From Actinoallomurus soli (GTDB taxonomy: Bacteria; Actinomycetota; Actinomycetes; Streptosporangiales; Streptosporangiaceae), in the NCBI RefSeq assembly GCF_024055715.1, contig NZ_JAMXMV010000002.1, positions 434,001 to 498,000 of the forward strand: 64,000 nt of DNA. Direction: 5' to 3'. This document shows, one piece after another, positions 18,701 to 27,761 of the stretch. Position 1 is the first letter of the stretch; every line of letters starts with the position of its first letter. The position numbers were made by a program, and so were the translations under genes. The notes beneath the pieces were generated by a model. The model had not been told where the DNA came from and searched no databases. It was given only the letters and a program-made list of their open reading frames with translations.

Positions 18701-21700
18701 CGGCGGGGTCCAGCAGCGCGAACGGCGCGACCGTGGTGTCCGGCGGCTCCGCGGCGCCGACGCCGTCGGCCAGCTCCGCGAGCGCGGCGATGGTGCGCGC
18801 GGCGAACACGTCCTTCACGCCGAGGTCGAAGCCCGCGTCGCGCAGCGCGCCGGCCAGCCCGACCGCGCTGATCGAGTCGCCGCCGAGGTCGAAGAAGCCA
18901 TCCTGGGCGCCGGGCCGGTCGACCTTGAGCACCTGGGACCAGATCCGCGCGATCAGCTCCTGGGTCGGGCCGCTCGGCGCCGCGTACCCGGTGTCGGTCA
19001 GCGCCTCGCGCCCCGGCGCGGGCAGGGCCCGGCGGTCGACCTTCCCGTTGGCCGTCAGGGGGATCGCGTCGAGCGTGACGAACGCCGACGGCACCATGTA
19101 CGACGGCAGCGTACGCGCGGCCCGCCGGCGCAGGCCCTCGTGCTCGGCGTCGCCGACGACGTACGCGACGAGCCGGTCCTCGCGCAGGGCGACGACCGCG
19201 TCCCGTACGCCGCTGTCGGCGGTGAGCACGGCCTCGATCTCGTCGAGTTCGATCCGGTAGCCGCGCAGCTTGACCTGGTGGTCGACGCGGCCCGCGAAGT
19301 CGACCGAGCCGTCCGGCAGGACACGGGCCAGGTCGCCGGTGCGGTAGAGGCGCGAGCCCGGCTCGCCGTACGGGTCCGGGAGGAACCTCTCGGCGGTCAG
19401 GCCGGGGCGGCCGATGTAGCCGCGGGCCAGGCCGACGCCGCCGATGTAGACCTCGCCGACCACGCCGACCGGCGCGGGGAGCATGGCCTCGTCCAGCACG
19501 TACATGGTCGTGCCGGGGATCGGCGAGCCGATCGGCACCAGCTCGGTGGCCGACTCGCCGACGTCGAACTGCGCGGAGTTGCCGACCGTGATCTCGGTGG
19601 GGCCGTACTCCGCGGCCAGCGGCGGCCCGCCGAGCTCGGCCCAGCGCCGTACGAGGCGGTGCGGGAACTCGTCCCCGGCGGCGATGACCAGCCCGGCGAA
19701 CGACCGTGCCTGCTCCGGCGTCAGCTGCCGGCTGAGCAGGTCCAGGTGGCCGGGGGTCAGCTTGACGAATCCGTACGGCGCGCCGGCCGCGAGCAGCTCG
19801 CCGAGCTCGGCGGGGTCGAAGTCGTCCGGGATCAGGCGGACGCTCTGGCCGACCAGCAGGGGCGCGAACAGGTTCGGCACGCCCAGGTCGAAGGCGATGG
19901 AGGAGAAGAACGGCGCTCCGCCGCGGGGCCCCGCGTAGCGGCTGACCGCCCAGGCCAGGTAGTTGGCCAGCCCGCGGTGGGTCACGGCCACGCCCTTGGG
20001 CCGTCCCGTGGACCCCGACGTGTACATGACGTAGGCGAGCCCGTCGGGGTCGGCGTCGTACGCGACGGGCGTCGTGGGCAGCGCGCCGACGTTCACGTCC
20101 TCGTCCACGACGACGGTCGCGCCGGAGTTGGCCAGCATGTAGGCGACGCGGTCCTCGGGATAGGAGACGTCGATCGGCACGTACGCGGCGCCCGTCCTCC
20201 ACACGCCGAGCAGGCAGGCGACCATGTCGGGCGTGCGGCGCATCCGCACGCCCACGATCGAGTCCGGCCCGGCGCCCTCGCGCAGGAGGTGGTGGGCGTA
20301 CTGGTTCGCGCGCGCGTCGAGCTCCGCGTAGGTCACCTCGGCGTCGCCGGCCACCACCGCGACCGCGTCCGGTGCGCCGGCGAGGCGGAACCGCAGGCCG
20401 GCGGCGGGTTCGGGCGCGCGGAGCAGGGACCGCCGCTCCCGTGCGGGCAGGAAGTCGATGAGCGCGACCGGGGCGTCGGGGTCCGCCGTGGCCCGGTCCA
20501 GGAAGAGGGCGTAGTGCTCGGCGATCCGGACCGCCGTCGCCTCGTCGAAGAGCGCCGTGGCGTACTCCAGCTCGCCGGAGATCGTCCCCTCCGCGTCGCG
20601 CAGGTGCAGCGTCAGGTCGAACCGCGCGACGCCCTTGCCCGTCGGCAGGGGTTCGGCGGTGACGCCGGGCAGCGTCAGGCTCGGGTCCGGTCCGGCGCGC
20701 AGGTCCAGCATCACCTGGAACAGTCCCTGGTCCCCGGACGGGCGCACCTCGTCGGCGACCGCCAGGAACGGCGTGTCGGCGTTGTCCAGGGCGTCCAGGA
20801 CCCGGTCGCGGCCCGCCGCCAGCAGCTCGCCGAAGCTTCCGCCGTCCCACCGGGCGCGCAGCACGAGCGTGTTGAAGGCGTAGCCGACGAGGCGCTCCAG
20901 CTCCGGGCGGTTCCGGGCGGAGACGGCCGTGCCGACCGCCACGTCCGGCGTGCCGGTGTAGCGCGCGAGCAGCGCCTGGAACGCCGTGAGCAGCACGACG
21001 TACGGCGTGGCGCCGTGGCGCGTGGCCAGGTCGCGGATCCGCCGGGCCACGTCGCCGGGCACGGTGACCGGCACCGTGGCCCCGGTCCAGTCGCGCTCCG
21101 CCGGGCGCGGGCGGTCCGTGGGCAGTTCCAGCGGGACCGGGTCGGCGAGCTGCTCGCGCCAGTAGCCGAGGTCGAAGGTCTGCGACCGTTCCCACGCCGC
21201 GTAGTCGGCGTACTGCACGGACACCGGCGGCAGCCGGTCCGGCCGGTTCCCGACGGCGGCGGCGTAGAGCTCCGACAGCTCCCCCGCGACGATCCCGTGC
21301 GTCATGGCGTCGCAGGCGATGTGGTGGAAGAGCGCGAGGAGGACGTGGTCGTCCTCCGCGTACCGGATCAGCCGCACCCGCAGCGGCGCCCGCCGCTCCA
21401 GGTCGATCGGGATCGCCGTCTCGCGCTCGAAGATCTCCCGGGTGCGCGCGTCCCGGTCGGCGGCGCCGCCCTCCTCGACGACCGCGAAGTCCACCGTGCC
21501 CGGCTCGTGGACCAGCTGCCGCGGCCCGTCGCCGTCCCACGCGTACGTGGTGCGCAGGATCTCGTGCCGGGCCACCAGGCGCGTCCACGCCTCGGCCAGG
21601 GCCGGGACGCGCAGCGCGCCGCGCAGCCGGAACATCATGGGAACGAGGTACTCCGGGCTCTCCGGAGCGGCGGCGTGCAACGCGAGGAACTGCCGCTGCC

Positions 21701-21806
21701 CCCAGGACAGCGGCGCCTCCGCGCCGCGGTCGGCCCGGCCGACGCCCGGATCGGGACGGCGCGTCCCCTCCAGCCGCTCGCGGACCACCTGGTCCACGGT
21801 GCTCAT
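15711..21806 (-). CDS. Nonribosomal peptide synthetase, C-A-T-C-A-T
   Basis: A 2031-residue, two-module NRPS without thioesterase. C1: HHIACDA near residue 163 (final Gly changed to Ala). A: core motif FDLGVPN near 637 and YGPTE near 735; by-eye ten-residue code DLPKIAEVGK, close to the known Asn code DLTKLGEVGK. T: LGGDS near 975. C2: active-site motif ECHPILEG near 1188, where the first His is Cys and the Asp is Glu. A: FDITVPN near 1663, code DIPMVAEVGK. T: LGADS near 1990. The ATG overlaps the stop of the other NRPS (ATGA). The two A domains look like recent relatives of each other. The terminal T must be unloaded in trans or by another enzyme. No E or MT domain is seen. Confidence 0.95.
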   Translation of the reverse strand: MSTVDQVVRERLEGTRRPDPGVGRADRGAEAPLSWGQRQFLALHAAAPESPEYLVPMMFRLRGALRVPALAEAWTRLVARHEILRTTYAWDGDGPRQLVHEPGTVDFAVVEEGGAADRDARTREIFERETAIPIDLERRAPLRVRLIRYAEDDHVLLALFHHIACDAMTHGIVAGELSELYAAAVGNRPDRLPPVSVQYADYAAWERSQTFDLGYWREQLADPVPLELPTDRPRPAERDWTGATVPVTVPGDVARRIRDLATRHGATPYVVLLTAFQALLARYTGTPDVAVGTAVSARNRPELERLVGYAFNTLVLRARWDGGSFGELLAAGRDRVLDALDNADTPFLAVADEVRPSGDQGLFQVMLDLRAGPDPSLTLPGVTAEPLPTGKGVARFDLTLHLRDAEGTISGELEYATALFDEATAVRIAEHYALFLDRATADPDAPVALIDFLPARERRSLLRAPEPAAGLRFRLAGAPDAVAVVAGDAEVTYAELDARANQYAHHLLREGAGPDSIVGVRMRRTPDMVACLLGVWRTGAAYVPIDVSYPEDRVAYMLANSGATVVVDEDVNVGALPTTPVAYDADPDGLAYVMYTSGSTGRPKGVAVTHRGLANYLAWAVSRYAGPRGGAPFFSSIAFDLGVPNLFAPLLVGQSVRLIPDDFDPAELGELLAAGAPYGFVKLTPGHLDLLSRQLTPEQARSFAGLVIAAGDEFPHRLVRRWAELGGPPLAAEYGPTEITVGNSAQFDVGESATELVPIGSPIPGTTMYVLDEAMLPAPVGVVGEVYIGGVGLARGYIGRPGLTAERFLPDPYGEPGSRLYRTGDLARVLPDGSVDFAGRVDHQVKLRGYRIELDEIEAVLTADSGVRDAVVALREDRLVAYVVGDAEHEGLRRRAARTLPSYMVPSAFVTLDAIPLTANGKVDRRALPAPGREALTDTGYAAPSGPTQELIARIWSQVLKVDRPGAQDGFFDLGGDSISAVGLAGALRDAGFDLGVKDVFAARTIAALAELADGVGAAEPPDTTVAPFALLDPADRAALPPDLVDAYPISLTQRGMLLEMLAGGEENHYHNITAFRILDAVPFSLDAFLAAADLIVARHEVMRTAYDLTSYSVPLQLVRPHAEMPVGFTDLRHLDPDTRHAELLAHCAAERAVLFDLANPPLMRMHVHLCDDESWWLSITECHPILEGWSYHSQLMEMLRAYQRIRDGLPPEDAEPVAARYADFIATELKALDSAEDREYWTGVLTEHGRFTVPAAWADPAGGTERYQLTIPLHDLEEPLRALATAADAPYKSVLHAAHLYVLSRLTPEESFHSGVVCDGRPELPGFDRVSGMYLNSVPFPHSRGARSWRELVRETFDSEIAMWPHRHFPMPAMPALAGGGRPVDVLFHYLDFHQVDRTLVDVEACIDDSPNEFGLVVGTPNRGNLSIASTPAVLSQDNAARLAGLYRAVLEAMAADPDGDPRRLTLPGSPRLHGAERATGDLGDLLANGDPDAVAVIADGRTHTFGELTDRANRVASHLRERGLGTESTVGVLLDRGFDLVASVAGVLKAGAAYVPVDPAHLTDGPVEALQGTALVLTSAKHAGRVREAEPVLVAELPEAPPVAPATDPDAAAYVIHTSGSTGRPNAVTVTRRALANYLDWAVTTYAASPGGAPVLSSIAFDITVPNLLAPLLAGQPVHLLPQDLDPADLGPELLRHAPYGFMMLTASHLGLLLDRLGTEATRGLAGVLVSAGEALGPSIARRLPGLRVEYGPTEATVGVCGERVDGRLTAPLGAPIPGTVVQILDAELLPVQTGVVGELYVGGAGLARGYAGAPGRTAERFVPDPYGPPGARLYRTGDLARMTPDGRLEFVGRTDDQVKVRGHRVEPAQVEAALLADPRVERAAVVLRDGALVAYVVTSADAEDVRGALTRVLPGYLVPAAVVVLPDLPLTHNGKLDRNALPAPPRPGAGRGGPPASDAERTLAGIWSRLTGAPVVGAEDRLFDLGADSLLILQVLAEAERRGLDLPRGLLRANATLGQIAAEAQEIQ

Positions 21807-24800
21807 GCCGGGCTGCCCTCCTGCGCGGCCAGCTCCTCCTCGACCGAGGCCCGTACGGCCTCCTCGACGAGGACGGCCATCCCGGCGATGGTCGGGTTGT
21901 CGAAGAACGCGCGCATCGAGATCTTCGCGCCGAACTCCCGCCGGACGTCCGAGACGAGCCGGGTGGCGAGCATCGACGTGCCGCCGGCCTGGAAGAAGTC
22001 GTCCTCGACGCCGACGAAGCGGTCGAGGACGTCGGCCCACAGGCCGGCGATGCGGTATTCAACCCTGTTCCTGGGCGCACCGGTCATATCTGGTTTCTCC
22101 TGTGGGGGCTGCTCCAGCCGGAACAGCGCTTCGTAGTCGATCTTCGAGTTGCGGTTGAGCGGGATCCGGTCGATGGGGACGACCCGGCCGGGCACCATGT
22201 AGTCCGGCAGGAAGCGGCCGGCGTGCGCGATCAGCTCGGCCGGGGCCGGCACCTCACCCACGCAGTACGCCACCACCTGGTCGTCGCGCAGGGCGACCAC
22301 CGCGGCCCGTACGCCGGGGTACTCGGTGAGCACGGCCTCGATCTCACCGAGCTCGACCCGGCGCCCGCGTACCTTCACCTGCCGGTCGGCCCGGCCGGCG
22401 AAGACGAGCGCGCCGTCGGGCAGCTCGCGGCACAGGTCGCCGGTGCGGTACAGCCGGTTCCCGCCTCCGGTGAAGGGGTCCGGCAGGAAGCGGGACGCGG
22501 TGAGGCCCGGCCGGCCCATGTAGCCGCGCGCGACGCCCGCGCCGCCGATGTACAGCTCGCCGATCGCGCCCGGCGGCACCGGCCGCATCTCCTCGTCGAG
22601 CAGGTACACCGACACGTGCGGGTACGGGTGCCCGATGCACGCCGTCTCGGCGTTCGCGGGGACCCGCCAGCGGGTGGCCGCGACGGTCGTCTCGGTCAGC
22701 CCGTACTCGTTGAAGAACACCCGGACCCGGGACGCGATCTCGCTGAGGTGCGCGGGGGTCGTCGCCTCGCCGCCGGTGATCGCGGTGACGTCCCGCACAC
22801 CGAACCCGGCGTCGATCAGCATCTGCCAGTGCGGCGGCGAGACCTGCAGGTGGGTCACCGCGTGCTCGTCCATGAGCCGGAGCTGGGCCGCGTGGTCCAG
22901 GACCTGCTCGGCGTCCGCGATCACCGTACGGCCGCCGGACGACAGCGGCAGGAACAGCTCGACGCAGGAGATGTCGAAGGTGAACTCGGCCATCGCCAGC
23001 CACGCCGAGTGCTCACCGAAGTCCAGGTTGTCGCGCGCCGCGGCCAGCATGGTCGCGAGCGAGCGGTGCTCCACCTGGACGCCCTTGGGGCGGCCGGTCG
23101 ACCCGGAGGTGAACATGACGTAGGCCGGCGCGCCGGGGTTGGGCACCGACAGCGGCACCCCCGCCCCGGGTCCGGTCTCCGGCGGCGTCGTGCCGGACTC
23201 GGCCTCGGCGAGGAAGTCCTCGTCGATGACCACGCGTGCCGCCGTGACCTCGAGGATGTGCGACCGGCGCTCCGGCGCGTCGGCCGGGCTCACCGGAACG
23301 TACGCGCCGCCGGCCTTCCACACGCCGAGCACCGCGACCACGAAGCCGGCGCCGCGCGGCAGGGACACGCCGACCACGGTCTCCGGCCCGACGCCCAGGC
23401 CGCGCAGCCGGTGGGCCAGCCGTACGGCGCGGCGGTCGAGCTCGCCGTAGGTCAGCGACGTACCCCCGCCGACGAGCGCGATCCGGTCGGGGTCGCGCTC
23501 GGCCCACCCGGCGATGTCGCCGTGCACGCAGGTGACCGGCCGCCGCTCGGCGGGCCGGGCCAGCCGCGCCCGCTCCTCGTCGGTCAGCACGTCCAGCTCG
23601 GCCAGGCGTACGGCCGGGTCCGCCGCGACCGCCCGGAGCAGGCCGAGGAGATGCCGTCCCATCCGTTCGACGGTCCCCCGGTCGAACAGGGCCGTCGCGT
23701 ACTCCAGGAACCCGAAGGCCGAGCCGTCGTCCTGCCGCTCCAGCACCAGGGTGAGGTCGGTACGGGCGACCCGCCAGGCCCTGCTCGCGGCCTCCAGGTC
23801 GGCGGCGGCGTTGGCCACCCCGGTCAGGCCCGCCTCGTGGAAGTTGAACATCACCTGGTAGAGCGGCGTCCGCGACGGATCGCGCTCCGGCTGGAGCTCG
23901 TCGATGAGCCAGTCGAACGGCAGCGCCTGGTGGGCGAACGCCCCCTGCGTCACGTCGCGCATCCGGCTCACCGCCTCGGCGAAGGTCAGGTCCGCCTCCA
24001 GCGCGCAGCGCATCACCACGGTGTTGAGGAACACGCCCACGACGTCGTGAAACTCCGGGCGGGTCCGGCCGGTGACCGACGTTCCGATCGGCACGTCCCA
24101 GCCCGCGCCGTACCGCCCCAGCAGGGAGGCCAGCGCGGTCAGCAGCACGGTGTACGGGGTCGCCTGACGCCGGCGCCCCACCGCCTCCAGCGCGGCCATG
24201 AGCTCGGCGGGCACCGCGAACGTCACCGCGGAGCCGAGGGCGTCCCGGCGGGCGGGACGCGGGCGGTCGGTGGGCAGCTCCAGGGGCTTCAGGCCGGCCA
24301 GCCGCTCACGCCAGTAGGCGAGCTGGCTCTCATCGACGCCGTGCGTGCGGTGCCAGGCCCCGTAGTCGGCGTACTGGATCGGCGGCGGAGCCGGCCGCCG
24401 GCCCTCGGCCAGGTCGCGGATGTCGCGCGCCAGCACGGCCGAGGACCAGCCGTCGCAGGCGATGTGGTGGATGACGAGCGCCAGCAGGTGGTCCTCGCCG
24501 GGGTTGCGGAACAGCACCGCCCGCCACACCGGCCCCTCGGCCAGGTCGAAACCGCGCCCCAGCTCGTCATCCAGGTCCACCGGGCCGTCCACGACCCGCG
24601 CGCCGACCGGCGCGGGCGGGTCGATGACCTGACGCGGTTCGCCGTCGTCGGCGACGTACCGGGTGCGCAGGATCTCGTGCCGTTCCACCAGGGCGGTCAG
24701 CACCGCGTCCACGTCCTGCGGCGTCAGGGCCGCGGGCAGCCGGACGAACAGCGGCGCGTTCCACTCCGAACCGCCCGGGTTCATCCGGTCCAGCAGCCAG

Positions 24801-26527
24801 AACTGGTGCTGCGCCACCGACAGCGGCAGCGGCGCGCTCCGGCTCACCCGCGTCACCGGCGGGACGTCCGCCGCGTCCTCCAGCAGCCGGGCCTGCGCCT
24901 CGACCGTGGTCGCGGTGAACAGGGCCGGCAGCGGCACGTCGCCCAGCCGTCCGGCGAGCCGCGTCAGCAGCAGCGAGGAGCCGCCGAGGTGGAAGAAGTC
25001 GTCGTGGACGCCGACCTGGGGCAGGTCGAGCAGCTCGGCCCAGGCCCCGGCCACCTCCTTCTCCGCGATCGTGCGCGGCGCGGTGTAGGCCGGCCGGCTG
25101 AGATCCGGTGTCGGCAGGGCGGCGCGGTCGACCTTGCCGTTCGCGGTGAGCGGCAGCTCCGCCAGCTCGACGAACACCGCGGGCACCAGCGCCGCGGGCA
25201 GCCGCTCGAACAGGAACTCGCGCGACGGCGCCGCTCCGGCGACGTAGGCGACCAGCCGCCCGTCGACGGCGACCACGGCCGCCGCCCGTACCGAGGGGTG
25301 CGCGCTCAGGGCCGCCTCCACCTCGCCGGGCTCGACGCGCACCCCGTTCACCTTGAGCTGGGAGTCGAGGCGGCCGAGGTACTCCAGGGTCCGGTCACCG
25401 CGCCAGCGGACCTGGTCGCCGGTCCGGTAGAGCAGCGAGCCCGCCGGCCCGAACGGGTCGGGGACGAACCGCTCGGCGGTCAGCGCGGGCCGCCCCTGGT
25501 AGCCGAGCGCGACGCCGACCCCGCCCGCGTACAGCTCGCCGGGCACGCCGATCGGCACCGGCCGGCCGCGTTCGTCCAGCACGACGACCCGCAGGCCCGG
25601 CAGCGGACGGCCGATCGGGACCGGGCCCGTGGTCTGCGCCGGGTCGAACCGGTGCGCCGTTACGTCGATCGAGCACTCCGTGGGGCCGTAGGTGTTCCAC
25701 AGCTCCACGTCCACCTTGGCGAGCACCTTGTGGCACAGCTCGGCGTGCAGCGCCTCCCCGGCCGAGAACAGCAGCCGTAGCGCGTCGCAGCCGGTCCAGT
25801 CCTCCTCCACCAGGAGCCGGAGCACGGACGGCACCACCTGGAGCACCGTCACGCCGTGCTCGGCGACCGCGCGCAGCATGACCGCGGGGTCGCGCTCGGC
25901 TCCGGGCGGCGCGAGGACGACCACGCCGCCGCTCACCAGCGGCGCCCAGATCTCCCAGCCCGCGGCGTCGAAGCCGATCGTCGTCTTCTGCAGCACCCGG
26001 TCCGCCGGGCCGAGCCCGTGCCGCCGTACGGTCCACAGGACGCGGTTGGCGATCCCGGCGTGGGTGATCACCACGCCCTTGGGCGTCCCGGTCGAGCCCG
26101 ACGTGTACATCACGTACGCCTCGTCGCCCCCGTCGAGCGCGGGGAAGGCGGGTTCGGCCGGGTCGTCCGGGATCTCGGCGAAGAGCTCGGGGGTCAGCTC
26201 GACGGCGGCGGCGCCGTCGGCGAGGATCCGCGCCGACCGTTCGGCGGGACCGGCCGGGTCGATCGGCACGTACGCCGCGCCCGCCTTCCAGACGCCCAGC
26301 AGCGCCGCGATCAGCTCGGGGCTCCGCTCCATGCGCACCGCCACGTGCGCTCCCGGCCGGATCCCCCGGCCGCGCAGGAACGCCGCCACCTGCCCGGCCC
26401 GGCGTTCCAGCTCGCGATACGTGTAGGAGCGCCGCCCACCCGGACCGAGCACGGCCAAGGCGTCGGGCGTCCGGCGGACCTGCGCGGCGATGAGCCCGGG
26501 CAGCGGGCGGATCTCCTCATCGGACAT
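21803..26527 (-). CDS. Nonribosomal peptide synthetase, A-T-C-A-T (initiating)
   Basis: This 1574-residue NRPS starts directly with an A domain, so it is the likely first enzyme of the line. A1: YTSGSTGTPKG, FDAAGWEIW near 186, YGPTE near 280; by-eye code DAWQFATIDK, reminiscent of Gln- and Ser-type codes. T1: LGGSS near 513. C: HHIACDG near 690, canonical. A2: FDISCVELF near 1185, EYGLTE; code DIVQIGEVAK (partly Asn-like, weak). T2: AGGTS near 1512. The Gln-like A1 code would fit diaminopropionate or its carbamoyl derivative, a known glutamine mimic, given the Dap genes upstream; this is inference. The MbtH gene ends 3 nt upstream. Confidence 0.95.
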   Translation of the reverse strand: MSDEEIRPLPGLIAAQVRRTPDALAVLGPGGRRSYTYRELERRAGQVAAFLRGRGIRPGAHVAVRMERSPELIAALLGVWKAGAAYVPIDPAGPAERSARILADGAAAVELTPELFAEIPDDPAEPAFPALDGGDEAYVMYTSGSTGTPKGVVITHAGIANRVLWTVRRHGLGPADRVLQKTTIGFDAAGWEIWAPLVSGGVVVLAPPGAERDPAVMLRAVAEHGVTVLQVVPSVLRLLVEEDWTGCDALRLLFSAGEALHAELCHKVLAKVDVELWNTYGPTECSIDVTAHRFDPAQTTGPVPIGRPLPGLRVVVLDERGRPVPIGVPGELYAGGVGVALGYQGRPALTAERFVPDPFGPAGSLLYRTGDQVRWRGDRTLEYLGRLDSQLKVNGVRVEPGEVEAALSAHPSVRAAAVVAVDGRLVAYVAGAAPSREFLFERLPAALVPAVFVELAELPLTANGKVDRAALPTPDLSRPAYTAPRTIAEKEVAGAWAELLDLPQVGVHDDFFHLGGSSLLLTRLAGRLGDVPLPALFTATTVEAQARLLEDAADVPPVTRVSRSAPLPLSVAQHQFWLLDRMNPGGSEWNAPLFVRLPAALTPQDVDAVLTALVERHEILRTRYVADDGEPRQVIDPPAPVGARVVDGPVDLDDELGRGFDLAEGPVWRAVLFRNPGEDHLLALVIHHIACDGWSSAVLARDIRDLAEGRRPAPPPIQYADYGAWHRTHGVDESQLAYWRERLAGLKPLELPTDRPRPARRDALGSAVTFAVPAELMAALEAVGRRRQATPYTVLLTALASLLGRYGAGWDVPIGTSVTGRTRPEFHDVVGVFLNTVVMRCALEADLTFAEAVSRMRDVTQGAFAHQALPFDWLIDELQPERDPSRTPLYQVMFNFHEAGLTGVANAAADLEAASRAWRVARTDLTLVLERQDDGSAFGFLEYATALFDRGTVERMGRHLLGLLRAVAADPAVRLAELDVLTDEERARLARPAERRPVTCVHGDIAGWAERDPDRIALVGGGTSLTYGELDRRAVRLAHRLRGLGVGPETVVGVSLPRGAGFVVAVLGVWKAGGAYVPVSPADAPERRSHILEVTAARVVIDEDFLAEAESGTTPPETGPGAGVPLSVPNPGAPAYVMFTSGSTGRPKGVQVEHRSLATMLAAARDNLDFGEHSAWLAMAEFTFDISCVELFLPLSSGGRTVIADAEQVLDHAAQLRLMDEHAVTHLQVSPPHWQMLIDAGFGVRDVTAITGGEATTPAHLSEIASRVRVFFNEYGLTETTVAATRWRVPANAETACIGHPYPHVSVYLLDEEMRPVPPGAIGELYIGGAGVARGYMGRPGLTASRFLPDPFTGGGNRLYRTGDLCRELPDGALVFAGRADRQVKVRGRRVELGEIEAVLTEYPGVRAAVVALRDDQVVAYCVGEVPAPAELIAHAGRFLPDYMVPGRVVPIDRIPLNRNSKIDYEALFRLEQPPQEKPDMTGAPRNRVEYRIAGLWADVLDRFVGVEDDFFQAGGTSMLATRLVSDVRREFGAKISMRAFFDNPTIAGMAVLVEEAVRASVEEELAAQEGSPA

Positions 26528-26530
26528 CGG

Positions 26531-26731
26531 TCAGACACTCTCCATCCGCCGGCGCAGGCTCAGCGGGCGCATGTCGGTCCACACCTCGTCGATGTGCGCG
26601 AGGCACTCCTCCTTGCCGCCCCGCGTGCCCTCGGCGTGCCACCCGGCCGGCAGCTCGCGCCCGTCCCACCAGATCGAGTACTGGCCCTCGTCGTTGACGA
26701 CGACCAGGTACGTCACCTGCTTCTGCGACAT
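26531..26731 (-). CDS. MbtH-like NRPS helper protein
   Basis: This 66-residue protein has the full MbtH signature: the NDEGQYSIW start, the Trp and Pro-Ala-Gly-Trp of LPAGWHAEG, and CLAHIDEVWTDMRPLSLR near the C-terminus. MbtH proteins bind NRPS adenylation domains and are often required for their folding or activity. It sits directly before the NRPS genes, and its ATG follows an AGGAGATATCTC ribosome site. Confidence 0.97.
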   Translation of the reverse strand: MSQKQVTYLVVVNDEGQYSIWWDGRELPAGWHAEGTRGGKEECLAHIDEVWTDMRPLSLRRRMESV

Positions 26732-26749
26732 GAGATATCTCCTGTTGGA

Positions 26750-27727
26750 TCACCAGGGCACGGACTGGCCGGCGCCGCTGTTCTCCGCGGTCCGCCGGAC
26801 CATCTCGGCCACCGCGATGTCGAGCGCTCCGAGGCCGAACGGCGAGAACACCGTGACCTGCCCGGTCCCGGCCGGGAGGGGCTCACCGTCGAGGAGCGCG
26901 CCGATGGTGGCGTGAATGAAGTCGCGGTTCCCCGCCTGCTGCGAGGCGAGGTGCACCGAGGTGCGCTCGCGGTCGACGTGGTCGGGGTCGTCGACGACGT
27001 TCCGCGCCGCCAGCAGCGCCTCCGGACGCAGGTCCCGCAGCGACACGTGCAGGACGACCGTCCCCGGCCGGCAGGCGTCGAGGCCGGTGTGCGGGGTCGA
27101 GGCGTTGGTGGCGAAGGAGACCAGGCGGTGGGCGGCCAGCGCGGCGTCGAGGTCGGTGGTCCGGCGGACCGTCAGCCCGCCGGGGAGCCCGGACGCGAGC
27201 GCCTCCGCGCGTGCCGGATCGACGTCGTGCAGCAGGACCTGCGTCACCGAGGGCAGCAGGTGCCGTACGTAGCGCAGGACCGCCTGGTTGATCACGCCGC
27301 ACCCGATCAGGCTGATGCCGGTCGGCTCCGCCTCGCCGAGCAGCCGGGCCGCGAGGGCCGCGCTCGCCGCGGTCCGGTGCGCCGAGATCAGCGACCCTTC
27401 GAGCAACGCGGTGGGGCGGCCGGTGTCCAGGGAGTTGAGGATGATCGCGGCGCTCGCCCGTGGCAGTCCGTCCGCGATGTTGCCGGGGAAGGACGCGATC
27501 CACTTCATCCCGGCCGCGTGGACGGGCCTGCCGACGTAGGCCGGCAGGCCGATGATCCGGTTGACCGTGTCGCCGGGGAACCGCAGGAACGTCGAGTGCG
27601 GCACCGCCGTCTGTTCCCGGTGGTGCAGCCGGTACGCCGTCCGCACCGCGTCCACCACCGCCGCCGGGGAGCCGGCGAGGATGTCTTCGATCTCCTTCTG
27701 GGCAAGGACCAGCAGCCGTGTCGTCAC
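26750..27727 (-). CDS. SbnB-like dehydrogenase (ornithine cyclodeaminase family), diaminopropionate formation
   Basis: This 325-residue member of the ornithine cyclodeaminase/mu-crystallin family has the NAD-binding motif SLIGCGVINQ near residue 143. In the staphyloferrin B pathway SbnB oxidatively splits the SbnA product, N-(1-amino-1-carboxy-2-ethyl)glutamate, into L-2,3-diaminopropionate and 2-oxoglutarate. The same pair (VioK/VioB) serves viomycin. The gene follows the SbnA-like gene. The GTG start at 27727 has CGGAG 9-10 nt upstream. In the sequence as given, the upstream gene's frame runs without a stop into this one because of a probable frameshift there. Confidence 0.9.
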   Translation of the reverse strand: MTTRLLVLAQKEIEDILAGSPAAVVDAVRTAYRLHHREQTAVPHSTFLRFPGDTVNRIIGLPAYVGRPVHAAGMKWIASFPGNIADGLPRASAAIILNSLDTGRPTALLEGSLISAHRTAASAALAARLLGEAEPTGISLIGCGVINQAVLRYVRHLLPSVTQVLLHDVDPARAEALASGLPGGLTVRRTTDLDAALAAHRLVSFATNASTPHTGLDACRPGTVVLHVSLRDLRPEALLAARNVVDDPDHVDRERTSVHLASQQAGNRDFIHATIGALLDGEPLPAGTGQVTVFSPFGLGALDIAVAEMVRRTAENSGAGQSVPW

Positions 27728-27761
27728 GGGATTCAGTCTCCGAGTGCCCGCTATGCCCGGC

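Noticed and set aside
14326-22158. Very long plus-strand open frames opposite the NRPS genes
   Set aside because: They are high-GC shadow frames: no domain motifs, His/Arg/Gly-rich composition, and the minus strand carries full NRPS and P450 motifs.
15711-26527. Assigning a named product from the four A-domain codes
   Set aside because: Two codes (DIVQIGEVAK, DIPMVAEVGK) match nothing I know with confidence, so the residue order and the halotryptophan site cannot be fixed from sequence.
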